NCBI GenBank assembly: GCA_963780675.1
Contig: CAWACR010000003.1
Location: 930,001 to 994,000, forward strand
Direction: 5' to 3'
Source: JAHECE01 sp963780675
GTDB lineage: Bacteria; Actinomycetota; Actinomycetes; Actinomycetales; JAHECE01
DNA: 64,000 bases
Made by a program: the position numbers and the translations under genes. The number at the start of each line of letters is the position of its first letter. Position 1 is the first letter of the stretch. Positions 12,997 through 24,567 of this stretch are shown one piece after another. Under the pieces are notes generated by a model. It did not search any database, was not told the origin of the DNA, and saw nothing but the letters and a program-made list of their open reading frames with translations.

Positions 12997-13872
12997 TCAC
13001 GCGGGCGTCTGCCGGGCCTCGAGCGCGCCGAGCAGGGCGTCTCTCATGGCCCCCAGCGGCGCCTCGTGCCCCGTCATGAGCCGGACCTGCTCCGCCGCCT
13101 GGTGCAGAAGCATTGCCCAGCCGGGTGCGACGAGCCCCCCGCGTTCGCGCCACACGCCGGCGAGGCGCGTCGGCCACGGCGCGTAGACGACGTCGAGGAG
13201 GACCGCGCCGTCGGCCCGGGAGCCCGCCGACAACTCGGCCGCGAGGGCGTCCGCCGCGCCGGCCGGGACGGTCGACACCAGGACGCGCGCCTCGGCGGCG
13301 GCCGAGAACCCGCGGTCCCAGCGCACCACCTGAGGCTGGATGCCCATGCGGTTGGCGGCCCGGACGACGGCGCCCGCGCGGCCCGGAGAGCGGGCGAGCA
13401 CCGTCGGGTTCGTCATGCCCAGCTCGCCCAGGGCCGCCAGCGCCGAAGCCGCCGTGGCACCCGCCCCGAGGATCACGGCAGGCCCGTCGAGGGGCGCGCC
13501 CGGCGCCGCGGCCTCGCGCAGCGCAGCCACCATGCCGTGCACGTCGGTGTTCGCCCCGACGAGGACGCGGGAGGAGCCGACCTGCTGGACCAGGACGGTG
13601 TTGACGGCGCCCACCGCCTGGGCGAGGGGCTCGACGTGGTCCAGGAGAGGGATCACCACCTGCTTGAGCGGCATGGTCAGCGACAGCCCGCGCCAGGTCG
13701 CGTCGAGCTCGGCGAGCACGCCGGCCAGCCGGGCCTCGGTGACGTCGTGCCGTTCGTATGCCCAGTCGTCCAGCCCGAGGGCCTCGTACGCAGCGCGGTG
13801 CAGGGCGGGCGAGAGGGAATGGGCGATCGGGTGCCCGAGCACCGCCGCCCTGTTCCGGACGGGCTCCGTCAC
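12997..13872 (-). CDS. aroE: shikimate dehydrogenase
   Basis: NADPH-dependent reduction of 3-dehydroshikimate. 291 aa with the substrate motif LGHPIAHSLSPALHRAAY, the catalytic lysine in SLTMPLKQVV, GAVNTV, NTDVHGMVAAL, and the Rossmann loop ILGAGATAASALAAL. The C terminus GWAMLLHQAAEQVRLMTG carries the conserved glutamine. The GTG start overlaps the mltG stop as GTGA. Forty-nine bases separate it from aroC. Confidence 0.95.
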   Translation of the reverse strand: MTEPVRNRAAVLGHPIAHSLSPALHRAAYEALGLDDWAYERHDVTEARLAGVLAELDATWRGLSLTMPLKQVVIPLLDHVEPLAQAVGAVNTVLVQQVGSSRVLVGANTDVHGMVAALREAAAPGAPLDGPAVILGAGATAASALAALGELGMTNPTVLARSPGRAGAVVRAANRMGIQPQVVRWDRGFSAAAEARVLVSTVPAGAADALAAELSAGSRADGAVLLDVVYAPWPTRLAGVWRERGGLVAPGWAMLLHQAAEQVRLMTGHEAPLGAMRDALLGALEARQTPA

Positions 13873-15041
13873 CCGGTGCCCTCGCTCGCGTCGGTCTGCG
13901 CCGCCGTCCACTGCCGGAGCAGCTCCTGGTTCGCCAGGTGCTCGTCGTAGGAGGCCGTGAAGCGCGTCTCGCCCGTGTCAGGGTTCACCGTGACGAAGTA
14001 GAGCCAGTCGCCCTCGGTCGGGTTCAGCACGGCGTCGATGGCGTCGGTCCCCGGCGAGCAGATCGGGCCCGGTGGCAGGCCCGCGTGCACCCGCGTGTTG
14101 AAGGGGTGGTCGGACTCCAGGTCGGATCGCGTCAGGTCGAGTCCGGACTTGTCGAGGCCGTACGCGAGGGTGGAGTCCATGCCGAGCGTGCCCGCCGTCG
14201 GGCTGTCCGGGAGCAGGCGGTTCTCGATGACCCGGGCCACCTTGCCGTAGTCGTCGGCGAAGTTGACCTCCTTCTCGACGATGGAGGCCTTGATCAGCAC
14301 CTGCTCACGGAGCTCGACCGGGACAGCGCGCTCGTCGAGGATGGCGACCGTCTTGTCGATCATCTCGGCGAGGATCTCGGAGGACGTCGTGCCCTTCTGG
14401 ATCGTGTAGGTGGCCGGAGCCAGCCAGCCCTCGATGTTGCCGCCGGCCTCGGCCGGGAGCCCGATGGCCGCGGTGTCGGCGGCGGCCGCCTCGACCTCGG
14501 CCACGGGGACACCTGTCACCGAGGCGATGCGTTCGTAGATCTGGCTCGCGCGGAGCCCCTCGGGCACCGTGAGCTTCACCTCGGCGCGGTTGGCCGGGTT
14601 CAGGAGCGCCGCGACCGCGTCGGCCGCCTTCATCTCGAGCAGGAGCGTGTAGGCGCCGGGCTGGATCGAGACCGCTCCCGGGTTGGCGTCGAAGGCCTCG
14701 ACGAAGGCCTTGCGGGAGGCGACGACGCCCGCCTCGAGGAGCGCGTCCCCGATCTCGCCCCCGGTCTCCCCCTCGGTGATCTCGATGGTCACGCTCCCCG
14801 AACCCGGGCCCGGGAAGTCCGCGGCCGGCTGCGGACGGAAGCCCTCGACGATGGACGGCCCGAGCAGCACGACGGCCGTCACCATGCCGGCGAAGAGGGT
14901 CACCATGAGCACCAGGGTCAGCGCGGTGCGACGGCGCCGCTTGCGTCGTTGCTCGCGGCGTCGGCGGTCGCTGCGCGACGCCCCTCCCGCGGTCGTCGGC
15001 TCCGGTGCCGGCTCCGGCTCGTCCGGGAACAGGTCGTTCAC
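13869..15041 (-). CDS. mltG: endolytic murein transglycosylase (YceG family)
   Basis: Membrane-anchored lytic transglycosylase that cleaves nascent peptidoglycan. 390 aa: an acidic/basic cytoplasmic leader, one membrane segment near residues 39-62 (TALTLVLMVTLFAGMVTAVV), a LysM-like subdomain with VTIEITEGETGGEIGDALL, and the YceG core. The catalytic glutamate lies in IVEKEVNFADDYGKVARV; GLPPGPICSPG and the VNPDTGETRFTASYDEH end are typical. GTG 15041 overlaps the ruvX stop. The alaS-ruvX-mltG-aroE order is conserved in actinobacteria. Confidence 0.95.
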   Translation of the reverse strand: MNDLFPDEPEPAPEPTTAGGASRSDRRRREQRRKRRRRTALTLVLMVTLFAGMVTAVVLLGPSIVEGFRPQPAADFPGPGSGSVTIEITEGETGGEIGDALLEAGVVASRKAFVEAFDANPGAVSIQPGAYTLLLEMKAADAVAALLNPANRAEVKLTVPEGLRASQIYERIASVTGVPVAEVEAAAADTAAIGLPAEAGGNIEGWLAPATYTIQKGTTSSEILAEMIDKTVAILDERAVPVELREQVLIKASIVEKEVNFADDYGKVARVIENRLLPDSPTAGTLGMDSTLAYGLDKSGLDLTRSDLESDHPFNTRVHAGLPPGPICSPGTDAIDAVLNPTEGDWLYFVTVNPDTGETRFTASYDEHLANQELLRQWTAAQTDASEGTG

Positions 15042-15582
15042 CCAGGCTCTCCATCGTCGCGTCGGGTCTCGGGGTCGTGGTGCGGCCGGTCCGCGACACG
15101 GACCAGTTCGCCCGGCGGCGCCGAGGTGCTGCGTTCGGCGTCCAGGGCCGACTGCAGGATCGTCACGGCGGCAACCTGGTCGACCACCGCGCGGTGGGTC
15201 CGTCCACGTCGACCGGCCGCATGCAGCGCGCGGTGGGCGCTCACGGTGCTGAGCCGTTCGTCCACGAGCCGCACGGGGACCGGGAAGATCATCCGAGCGA
15301 CCTCCACAGCGTACGCGCGCACGGCAGCGGCCGACGCACCCTCCTGCCCGCTCATTCCGCGGGGCAGGCCGACGACGACCTCGACCGCCTCACGCTCGCG
15401 GACGTCCGCGAGGATCGCCTCGAGATCGGTGGCGGCCGGGCCCCGCGAGCGGGTGATCGTGGCGACCGGGGTCGCGACGAGGCCCGACGGATCGCACGCG
15501 GCCACGCCGATCCGAACCGTTCCGACGTCCAGCCCCAGCCGGACGCCCCGGCGCATCGCCGGCGCCGGCGTGGCGTCGGCCG

Positions 15583-15586
<4 letters not shown>
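15038..15586 (-). CDS. ruvX: Holliday junction resolvase-like YqgF/RuvX (pre-16S rRNA processing nuclease)
   Basis: RNase H-fold nuclease family; E. coli YqgF matures the 16S rRNA 5' end. 182 aa with RLGLDVGTVRIGVAACD (first catalytic Asp), VVVGLPRGMSGQEG, VRLVDERLSTVSAHRAL (catalytic Glu) and the last Asp in HRAVVDQVAAVTIL. The C terminus is a short, variable, charged tail. The GTG start overlaps the alaS stop. Confidence 0.93.
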
Positions 15587-18262
<2,676 letters not shown>

Positions 18263-18331
18263 GCTTCCTCAACGTCTCGTGGCGCCCGGGCAGTCCCCCG
18301 CAACCCGTGCGCGAGTCCCGTGGTGACCTGT

Positions 18332-18631
18332 CTAGAACGAGTACAGCTCGTCGTCGTCGTCCACCCGGCTCGCCCAGCTGCGCGGGGCGGGCCGGCGGGG
18401 GTCATGAGTCGGTCGGTCCGGCTTCCCGGCGTCCTCGATGAACGTCGCCCGCAGATCGGCCTCGTGGGCGGCCATGGTCTCGCGGATCTCCCGGACCGTC
18501 GAACGGGCGGAGCTCACCGCTTCCGTGACGGGGGCGGTCGCTGCCGCGTAGGGGCCGAGCGTCCGACGGACGCGGCGGACGACGACGATCGCGGCAGCCG
18601 CGCCGACGCCCATCCAGAAGAGGCGGCGCAT
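18332..18631 (-). CDS. small DUF6167-type membrane protein upstream of alaS
   Basis: 99 aa with one N-terminal membrane segment (MRRLFWMGVGAAAAIVVVRRV), then an amphipathic stretch with SSARSTVREIRETMAAHEADL that could form a coiled coil, and an acidic end DDDDELYSF. Actinobacteria keep such a protein between a DUF948 gene and alaS; the DUF6167 label is from that context and length. ATG 18631 shares a base with the DUF948 stop (TGATG); a GTG one codon earlier is possible. Function unknown. Confidence 0.75.
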   Translation of the reverse strand: MRRLFWMGVGAAAAIVVVRRVRRTLGPYAAATAPVTEAVSSARSTVREIRETMAAHEADLRATFIEDAGKPDRPTHDPRRPAPRSWASRVDDDDELYSF

Positions 18632-18993
18632 CACGACCGGCCCCGACGACGCCGGCCGCCGAGCACCGCGCGCACCGCGTAGCTGAAGGCGGCGACCTTG
18701 ATGAGCGGCGCGCCGACGGTCGCCGCGACCAGGGACGTGAGGGCCGAGACGTTCGTCGAGACCTCGGCGGCGGACGTCGTGATGGTGTCCACGCGCATCA
18801 GCTGGTTGTTCGTCTGGGTGATCGTCACGGCCGCCTCGTCGATGACCGGGATCGCGTGGTCGGTGACCTGCTTGACCGTGTCCCGGGTCTCGTCGAGGAC
18901 GCGGCCGAGCTTCACGAGCGGGACCGCGAGGAAGCCGACCAGGGCCACGAACGCGACGGCCGAGATCAGGCCGGCGATGTCGCCGACGGACAT
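18631..18993 (-). CDS. DUF948 membrane protein
   Basis: 120 aa. The N-terminal membrane segment (IAGLISAVAFVALVGFLAVP) is followed by LVKLGRVLDETRDTVKQVTD and VIDEAAVTITQTNNQLMRVD, the hydrophilic heptad pattern of DUF948 proteins, and then a second weakly hydrophobic stretch with a basic tail. Family members are general-stress-type coiled-coil membrane proteins without a known reaction. It lies between rpsD and alaS, its usual actinobacterial place. Confidence 0.85.
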   Translation of the reverse strand: MSVGDIAGLISAVAFVALVGFLAVPLVKLGRVLDETRDTVKQVTDHAIPVIDEAAVTITQTNNQLMRVDTITTSAAEVSTNVSALTSLVAATVGAPLIKVAAFSYAVRAVLGGRRRRGRS

Positions 18994-19094
18994 GGGTGCT
19001 CCTTGGGCTTGCGGGTGGCGAGGCGCCCTGACAGTACCGTGCGGCGGCGTCGACCCGGCTTCACGGGGTCCGACGACGCGGGGTCCGGACGCGC

Positions 19095-19132
19095 CGACGC
19101 CCCGGGGGCCGTGGCCTTGTCCCGGGGCGTCG
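19095..19132 (-). terminator. hairpin terminator after rpsD
   Basis: A perfect 12-bp stem, CGACGCCCCGGG paired with CCCGGGGCGTCG around a 14-base loop, starts about 30 bases past the rpsD stop. There is no T-tract, which is common for actinobacterial hairpin terminators. It would separate rpsD from the DUF948-alaS unit. Confidence 0.6.
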
Positions 19133-19161
19133 ATGCGGTGCTGCGCGGTGCGCGCCCCTGG

Positions 19162-19786
19162 TCAGCGGGCGTAGTACTCGACGACGAGCTGGACTTCACA
19201 GGTCACGGGCACCTCGGCGCGCTTCGGGCGACGGACGAGCTCCGACTGGAGCTTCTCGAGCTGACACTCGAGGTACCCGGGGACCTCGGGGAGGACGTCT
19301 CGGTGCGCGCCGGCGGCGGCGACCTGGAAGGGCGTCGTCGCCTGGCTCTTCGGCTTGACCTGGATGAGCTGGCCCGGCTTCACGCGGAACGACGGGCGGT
19401 CGACGAGCTTGCCGTCGACGAGGATGTGGCGGTGCACGACCATCTGGCGGGCCTGAGCGATGGTGCGGGCGAAGCCGGAGCGCAGCACGAGGGCGTCCAG
19501 GCGCATCTCGAGCAGCTCGACCAGGTTCTCACCGGTCAGGCCGGACTCGCGGCGGGCCTCTTCGAAGGTCCGGCGGAGCTGCGCCTCGCGGATGCCGTAC
19601 TGGGCGCGCAGACGCTGCTTCTCGCGAGCCGCACGGCGTAGTCGCTCTCGTGCGGCGCCGGGTGCGGCCGTGCTCGCCCGGCGGGTAGGGGCGCTTCTCG
19701 AAGTACTTGACGGCCTTCGGCGTCAGGGCGATGCCGAGCGCACGGGACAGCCGCACCTGACGGCGCTGGCGGTTGGTGGAGCTCAT
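19162..19786 (-). CDS. rpsD: 30S ribosomal protein S4
   Basis: Primary 16S rRNA binding protein. The N-terminal part from ATG 19786 reads RQVRLSRALGIALTPKAVKYF and KRPYPPGEHG. The S4 RNA-binding domain reads MRLDALVLRSGFARTIAQARQ, VHRHILVDGKLVDRPSFRVK and ends VEYYAR. Between them, near 19640-19680, two breaks are repaired by CGCG in CGCCGCGCGCACGAG and CTCGCGCGCGAG. This gives HESDYAVRL and REKQRLRAQYGIREAQL, 210 aa in total, the S4 length. No Shine-Dalgarno is obvious, and the upstream 200 bases may be a regulated leader. Confidence 0.94.
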
Positions 19787-20009
19787 GAAATGGGTGTTCC
19801 TGTCGTTGTCGAGACGTCACGCCTCGGCGAGCAGGGTGCTCGCGAGGGTGGGGCCAACTCCGTGGCTAGGGCCCCAGGGGTGTCCGTGACCTGATGGACC
19901 CGGACGCGGCCGACCCGGCCGGATCGACGCATCGCAGCGTCGCTCGGCGTGGGCGACGTGCAAGGCTACCAGGTGGGCACCTGGGGCGACGGGGCGCCCG
20001 TGCCGGGCG

Positions 20010-21363
20010 CTACGCCTCACCCTCGAGGATCTGCCGGATCCGGGCCAGCCGGGCCGAGATCTCGCGCTCCGCGCCCCGCGCAGACGGCTCGTAGTAGCGG
20101 GCCCCGACCAGGTCGTCGGGCGCGTACTGCTGGGCGACGACGCCGTGCGGTGCGTCGTGCGCGTAGACGTAGCCCTTCCCGTGGCCGAGTCGTGCCGCGC
20201 CCGGGTAGTGGGCGTCCCGCAGGTGCGGCGGGACCGGACCTCCCCGGCCTACCCGGACGTCGGCGATGGCCGCGTCGATCGCGCGATAGGCGGCGTTCGA
20301 CTTCGGCGCGGTGGCGACGTGCACGACGGCCTCGGCGAGGACGATCCTCGCCTCGGGCATGCCGATCATGGCGACGGCGTGAGCGGCCGCGACCGCGGTC
20401 TGGAGCGCCGTCGGGTCGGCCATCCCGACGTCCTCCGCCGCCGCGATGATGACGCGCCGGGCGATGAACCGGGGGTCCTCACCGGCCGTCGATCATCCGC
20501 GCGAGGTAGTGCAGGGCCGCGTCCACGTCGCTGCCGCGCATCGACTTGATGAAGGCGCTGTCACGTCGTAGTGCTGGTCCCCGGCGCGGTCGTAGCGCAC
20601 CGCGGCCGCGTCGATCGCGCGCTCGACGGCGGCCAGGTCGATGCGGCGCCGGCCGGCCGTGTCGGGCGCGGCCGAGCCGGCCCCGGCCTCGAGGATCGTC
20701 AGCGCCTTGCGGGCGTCGGCCCCCGCCAGGCGCAAGAGGTGCTCGAGCGCGTCGTCGTCCAGGGTGACCGCACCGCCGAAGCCGCGCGGGTCCGCCAGGG
20801 CACGCCGGACGAGGACCTCGAGCCCCTCCCGCTCGAGCGGGCGGAGCGTGAGGAGCAGCGATCGCGACAGGAGCGGGGCGATCACGGAGAAGGACGGGTT
20901 CTCGGTGGTTGCCGCCACGAGCGTCACCCAGCGGTTCTCGACGCTCGGCAGCAGGGCGTCCTGCTGGGCCTTGGAGAACCGGTGCACCTCGTCGATGAAC
21001 AGGACGGTCTCCGTCCCGCCGACGAGGGCGCGGCGCGCGGCGTCGACCACCGCCCGGACGTCCCTCACGCCGGCGCTCACGGCCGACAGCTCGACGAAGT
21101 GCCGCCCCCCGGCGCGGGCGACGAGGTAGGCGAGCGTCGTCTTTCCCGTCCCGGGTGGACCGGTGAGCACGAGGGACGACGGCGCGAGCGACGTCGTCGT
21201 CGGCTCGACCAGGCGGCGCAGCGGGGAGCCGGGGAGCGACGAGGTGGTCCTGCCCCACCACCTCCTCCAGCGAGCGTGGCCGCATGCGCACGGCGAGCGG
21301 CGCGCCGGGGCGCTCGACGGGCAGCCCGGCGGGCCCGGCGCCGAAGGAGTCGAACAGGTCCAT
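20010..21363 (-). CDS. rarA: replication-associated recombination protein A (RarA/MgsA AAA+ ATPase)
   Basis: Clamp-loader-like ATPase acting at stalled forks. The N terminus MDLFDSFG with PLAVRMRPRSLEEVVGQDHL is followed by Walker A LTGPPGTGKTTLAYLVAR, Walker B VLFIDEVHRFSKAQQDALL, sensor 1 VAATTENPSFSVI and RSMRGSD-type text. The C-terminal domain reads IAAAEDVGMADPTALQ and YVYAHDAPHG. Breaks near 21235, 20575 and 20485 are mended by CG or CGCG (GTCGCGCTCC, ACCGCGAGC, GCCGCGGTG), giving 453 aa. TAGGCT (21370-21375) ends 6 bases before the ATG, so the mRNA is probably leaderless. Confidence 0.93.
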
Positions 21364-21369
21364 GCCCCG

Positions 21370-21375
21370 AGCCTA
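21370..21375 (-). promoter_or_regulatory. -10 box of a leaderless rarA transcript
   Basis: TAGGCT fits TAnnnT and stands 6 bases from the rarA ATG, leaving no room for a ribosome binding site. No good -35 is visible. Confidence 0.4.
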
Positions 21376-21407
21376 GGCACCCGCTCCGGGGCGCACCGAC
21401 GGTGGCG

Positions 21408-21433
21408 GACGGACGGTGGGGACGGACGGTGGG
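21408..21433. repeat. two tandem 13-bp repeats between rarA and the MMPL gene
   Basis: GACGGACGGTGGG occurs twice in tandem in the divergent rarA/MMPL gap, with partial copies on both sides. It could bind a regulator or be slippage-prone filler; nothing decides between these. Confidence 0.5.
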
Positions 21434-21471
21434 GACGGCCTGGGCGGACGGACCCACGTAGCATGCTGGTC

Positions 21472-23718
21472 GTGTTCGAGCGCCTGGCACGTGCCGTCTC
21501 CCACCATCCGCGCAGGACGGCTCTGGTGTGGCTGGTGATCATCATCGGCTCGTTCGCGCTCGCCCTGTTCGGCGTGACCGGGTCCGGGCTCTTCGACCGG
21601 CTCGCGTCCGGCGAGCCGCAGGTCCCCGGTTCCGAGAGCCTCGAGGGGCGGGAGATCCTCGCCGAGCAGTCGGCGACGGGCCAGGCCGTCACGCTCCTGG
21701 TCCGGGGTGTCGACCTCTCGACGCCCGAGAGCGCGCAAGCGGTCGGGGTGGCGCTGGAGCCCGCCCACGCGGACCTGGCGGCCATCCCCGGCGTCGCCCA
21801 GGTGATCGACCCGTTCCTCCTGCCCGACGGGCTGCAGAACCCGGCGTCCGCCCTGCTGGTGTCCACGGACGCCGACGGCTTCCTCATGGCGGTCGACCTG
21901 GCCGCGGACCTGACGGCCGAGGAGGAGGACGCCGCGACGGAGGCCGTCACCGACCGCCTGGCCGAGGTCCCGGAGGACCTCGCCGAGGTCGCGCCCGACG
22001 CGAGCGGGATCGTCACGAGCGACGCCCTCATGACCGGGGCCGTCATCGACCAGGTCGAGCAGGACCTCAAGACCGGCGAGTTCATCGCCCTCCCGATCTC
22101 TCTGCTCATCATGGTCCTGGTCTTCGGCGGCTTCCTCGCCGCGGGGATGCCCATCGCCGGCGCGATCGCCTCGATCGCCGGGGGCATGGGCGTGCTGCTC
22201 GCCTTCACGTACGTCATGGACATCGACTCCGTCGTCGTCAACGTCGTGACCGTCCTCGGCCTGGGGCTGTCGATCGACTACGGCCTCCTCATCGTCTCCC
22301 GGTACCGCGAGGAGCTCCGCGCCGCCGTCGACGACGACGAGCACGGGCGGGCGCGGCTCAAGCGGCGGGACCCGGTGGTCGAGCGCGCGATGCGACGGAC
22401 CCTCACCACCGCGGGCCGCACCGTCGTCTTCTCGGCGGTCACCGTCGCGATCTCGATCGCGGGCCTCCTCGTCATGCGCGCCGAGATCCTCCGCTCGCTC
22501 GGGGCCGCCGGCGTCTCCGTCGTGCTCATCGCCGTGCTGACGGCGATCACCCTCGTTCCCGCCCTCCTCGTCCTCATGGGGCGGCGCATGCTGAAGCCGC
22601 CCGCGCTGTCCCGGGTGCCGGGCATCCGCTCGCTCGTGCGCCGCTTCGGCGAGGTCGCACCGGAGGAAGGCGTCTTCTCGAGGATCACCGCGCGGGTGCA
22701 GCGGCGTCCCTGGTGGGTGCTCGGGGGTGTCCTCGCGCTCTTGGCCGTGCTGGCGGCACCCGCCATGCACCTGCAGCTGCGCAACTCCACGACGGAGCTC
22801 CTCCCGTCCGACTCGGACCAGCGCGACGTCGTCGAGGTGCTCGCGGCGGACTACCCGGGCGCCTCGGCCGCGCCGATCGTCGTCGTCGCCGAGACCTCCG
22901 TCGGCGAGGCGACCGCCTGGAGCGCGGAGCTCGCGGAGATCCCCGGGGTCGCCTCCGTCGACCCCGCCACCCCCGTGGGCTCCTACGTCACCGTCGGCGT
23001 CCGCCTCGACTCGACGGACCCCGGGGGCGACGAGGCGAGCGCCGTCGTGGAGGACATCCGGGCGACGGACCCGGGCTTCCCGTTCTGGGTCACGGGTCAG
23101 GCGGCCAACCAGATCGACTTCGTCGACGCCCTCCTCGAGGGCCTGCCGTGGGCCGTGGCGATCGTCGTGACCGCCACCCTCGTGCTGCTCTTCCTCATGA
23201 CGGGGTCCGTGCTCGTCCCGGTCAAAGCCCTGCTCATCAACATCGTCTCGCTCACGGCGTCGCTCGGCGTCACCGTGTGGATCTTCCAGGACGGGCACCT
23301 CGAGGGCGCTCTCGACTTCACCTCGCCGGGCGGCCTCGAGTCGTACATCGTGGCCGTCGCCCTGGCGTTCGGCTTCGGTCTGGCCATGGACTACGAGGTC
23401 TTCCTGCTCTCACGCATCAAGGAGCTCTACGACGGCGGGATGAGCAACAACGACGCGGTCAAGTACGGTCTCCAGCGATCCGGACGGATCATCACCTCGG
23501 CGGCCCTGATCATCATCGTCGTCTTCGCCGGCTTCATCGCGGGCGATCTGCTGGTCATCAAGGAGGTGGGCGTCGCGCTCGCGGTGACGGTGGCGATCGA
23601 CGCCACGCTCGTGCGGATGCTCCTCGTCCCGGCCACGATGACGCTGCTCGGCGAGTGGAACTGGTGGGCGCCGGCGCCCCTGCGCCGGGTCTACGGCCGG
23701 TTCGCCATCCGCCACTGA
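21472..23718 (+). CDS. MMPL/RND-family membrane transporter
   Basis: 748 aa with the two-fold MMPL layout. One helix (residues about 18-38) and a large extracytoplasmic domain lead to five helices containing GLGLSIDYGLLIVSRYREEL. A cytoplasmic linker, second loop and second bundle with AFGFGLAMDYEVFLLSRIKELYD follow. The DYG and DYE motifs are the proton-relay aspartates of the family. Probable proton-driven export of lipids or hydrophobic drugs; the substrate cannot be told. TAGCAT at 21459-21464 is 7 bases from GTG 21472, which favours a leaderless start; ATG 21463 is in frame as an alternative. It stands alone, divergent from rarA and convergent with the GNAT gene. Confidence 0.9.
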   Translation: MFERLARAVSHHPRRTALVWLVIIIGSFALALFGVTGSGLFDRLASGEPQVPGSESLEGREILAEQSATGQAVTLLVRGVDLSTPESAQAVGVALEPAHADLAAIPGVAQVIDPFLLPDGLQNPASALLVSTDADGFLMAVDLAADLTAEEEDAATEAVTDRLAEVPEDLAEVAPDASGIVTSDALMTGAVIDQVEQDLKTGEFIALPISLLIMVLVFGGFLAAGMPIAGAIASIAGGMGVLLAFTYVMDIDSVVVNVVTVLGLGLSIDYGLLIVSRYREELRAAVDDDEHGRARLKRRDPVVERAMRRTLTTAGRTVVFSAVTVAISIAGLLVMRAEILRSLGAAGVSVVLIAVLTAITLVPALLVLMGRRMLKPPALSRVPGIRSLVRRFGEVAPEEGVFSRITARVQRRPWWVLGGVLALLAVLAAPAMHLQLRNSTTELLPSDSDQRDVVEVLAADYPGASAAPIVVVAETSVGEATAWSAELAEIPGVASVDPATPVGSYVTVGVRLDSTDPGGDEASAVVEDIRATDPGFPFWVTGQAANQIDFVDALLEGLPWAVAIVVTATLVLLFLMTGSVLVPVKALLINIVSLTASLGVTVWIFQDGHLEGALDFTSPGGLESYIVAVALAFGFGLAMDYEVFLLSRIKELYDGGMSNNDAVKYGLQRSGRIITSAALIIIVVFAGFIAGDLLVIKEVGVALAVTVAIDATLVRMLLVPATMTLLGEWNWWAPAPLRRVYGRFAIRH

Positions 23719-23742
23719 CTGCTGCCCCTCCCCGATCGCCTC

Positions 23743-24531
23743 TCACCCGGTCGGCGCCCGAAGGGTCTCGTACTCTCCCACCGCGCGAAAGCCCAGCCGC
23801 AGGTACACGCCTCGCGCCCGGTGGTTCGCCGCGCGCACGCCGAGCGAGACCCAGGGCGCCTCGGCGAGCCCGTCCCGCAGGACGGCGCCCGTCACGGCCG
23901 AGGCGATGCCCCGCCCCCGCCACTGCGGATGCGTTCCGATCCCGCCCAGGTGGAGCGGACCGGCGAGTCCCACGCGCCGCGCGCCGACCACGCCCCGTAG
24001 CGCGCCGTCGTCGTCCCTCCAGCCCCACCACCGCGTGTCGGGGTCGTCCGGCGTCATGAGGGTGGTCGGGTTGGCGAGGGCGACGACGGCGCCTGCCTCC
24101 GCCCGCTCGGCGTCGCTGAGCAGCCGGACCACATGCTCCTCCCCCGGCCCGGGCGGGCCCGGGGGGACGTCGCACACGAGCCAGTCCCAGCCGGAGAACG
24201 GGATGAGGCCGTAGGCCTCCCGGGCTCCCCGCCCGAGCCCGGCCCACGTCCCGCGGGCGAGGGAGGCCCGCGAGGGGCGCGGCCCGTCGTCCCGACGGGC
24301 CAGCACGTCGAGCCAGGCGGCGAGGGTTGCCGGGTCGCCGAGCCCGACGACGGCGCGCCCCCCGTGGTGGGGTCGCACGTCGAGGAGCGCCGCGTCCGGG
24401 CCGGACCAGGACCGGGCGATCTCCCACCGGGCGGCGTCCTCGACGAGGAAGAGGTCACCGCGCCAGCGGGCCTCGATCGCGCCCAGGGACGCGACGCTGC
24501 GCTGCGGCGGAAGCGTGCTCACGGGACACAC
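23743..24531 (-). CDS. GNAT-family N-acetyltransferase
   Basis: 262 aa. The C-terminal half is a GNAT fold: AERAEAGAVVALANPTT, WWGWRDDDGALRGVVGARR, and the acetyl-CoA loop GTHPQWRGRGIASAVTGAVL (R-x-x-G-x-G/A), then GVRAANHRARGVYLRLGF. The first ~110 residues are a separate domain with YGLIPFSGWDWL, as in two-domain FR47-like acetyltransferases. The substrate is unknown. Two GTG codons (24531 and 24522) are possible starts. Confidence 0.85.
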   Translation of the reverse strand: MCPVSTLPPQRSVASLGAIEARWRGDLFLVEDAARWEIARSWSGPDAALLDVRPHHGGRAVVGLGDPATLAAWLDVLARRDDGPRPSRASLARGTWAGLGRGAREAYGLIPFSGWDWLVCDVPPGPPGPGEEHVVRLLSDAERAEAGAVVALANPTTLMTPDDPDTRWWGWRDDDGALRGVVGARRVGLAGPLHLGGIGTHPQWRGRGIASAVTGAVLRDGLAEAPWVSLGVRAANHRARGVYLRLGFRAVGEYETLRAPTG

Positions 24532-24567
24532 CTTGCCCGTCCCGACCGCGTCCGCGCAGGCACTCCC

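Noticed and set aside
21373..23298. long open frame antisense to the MMPL gene, and similar frames opposite aroC, carB, pdxS and pimA
   Set aside because: They are by-products of very high GC. Their translations are Arg/Gly/Asp/His-rich with no domains, while the opposite frames are clear family members.
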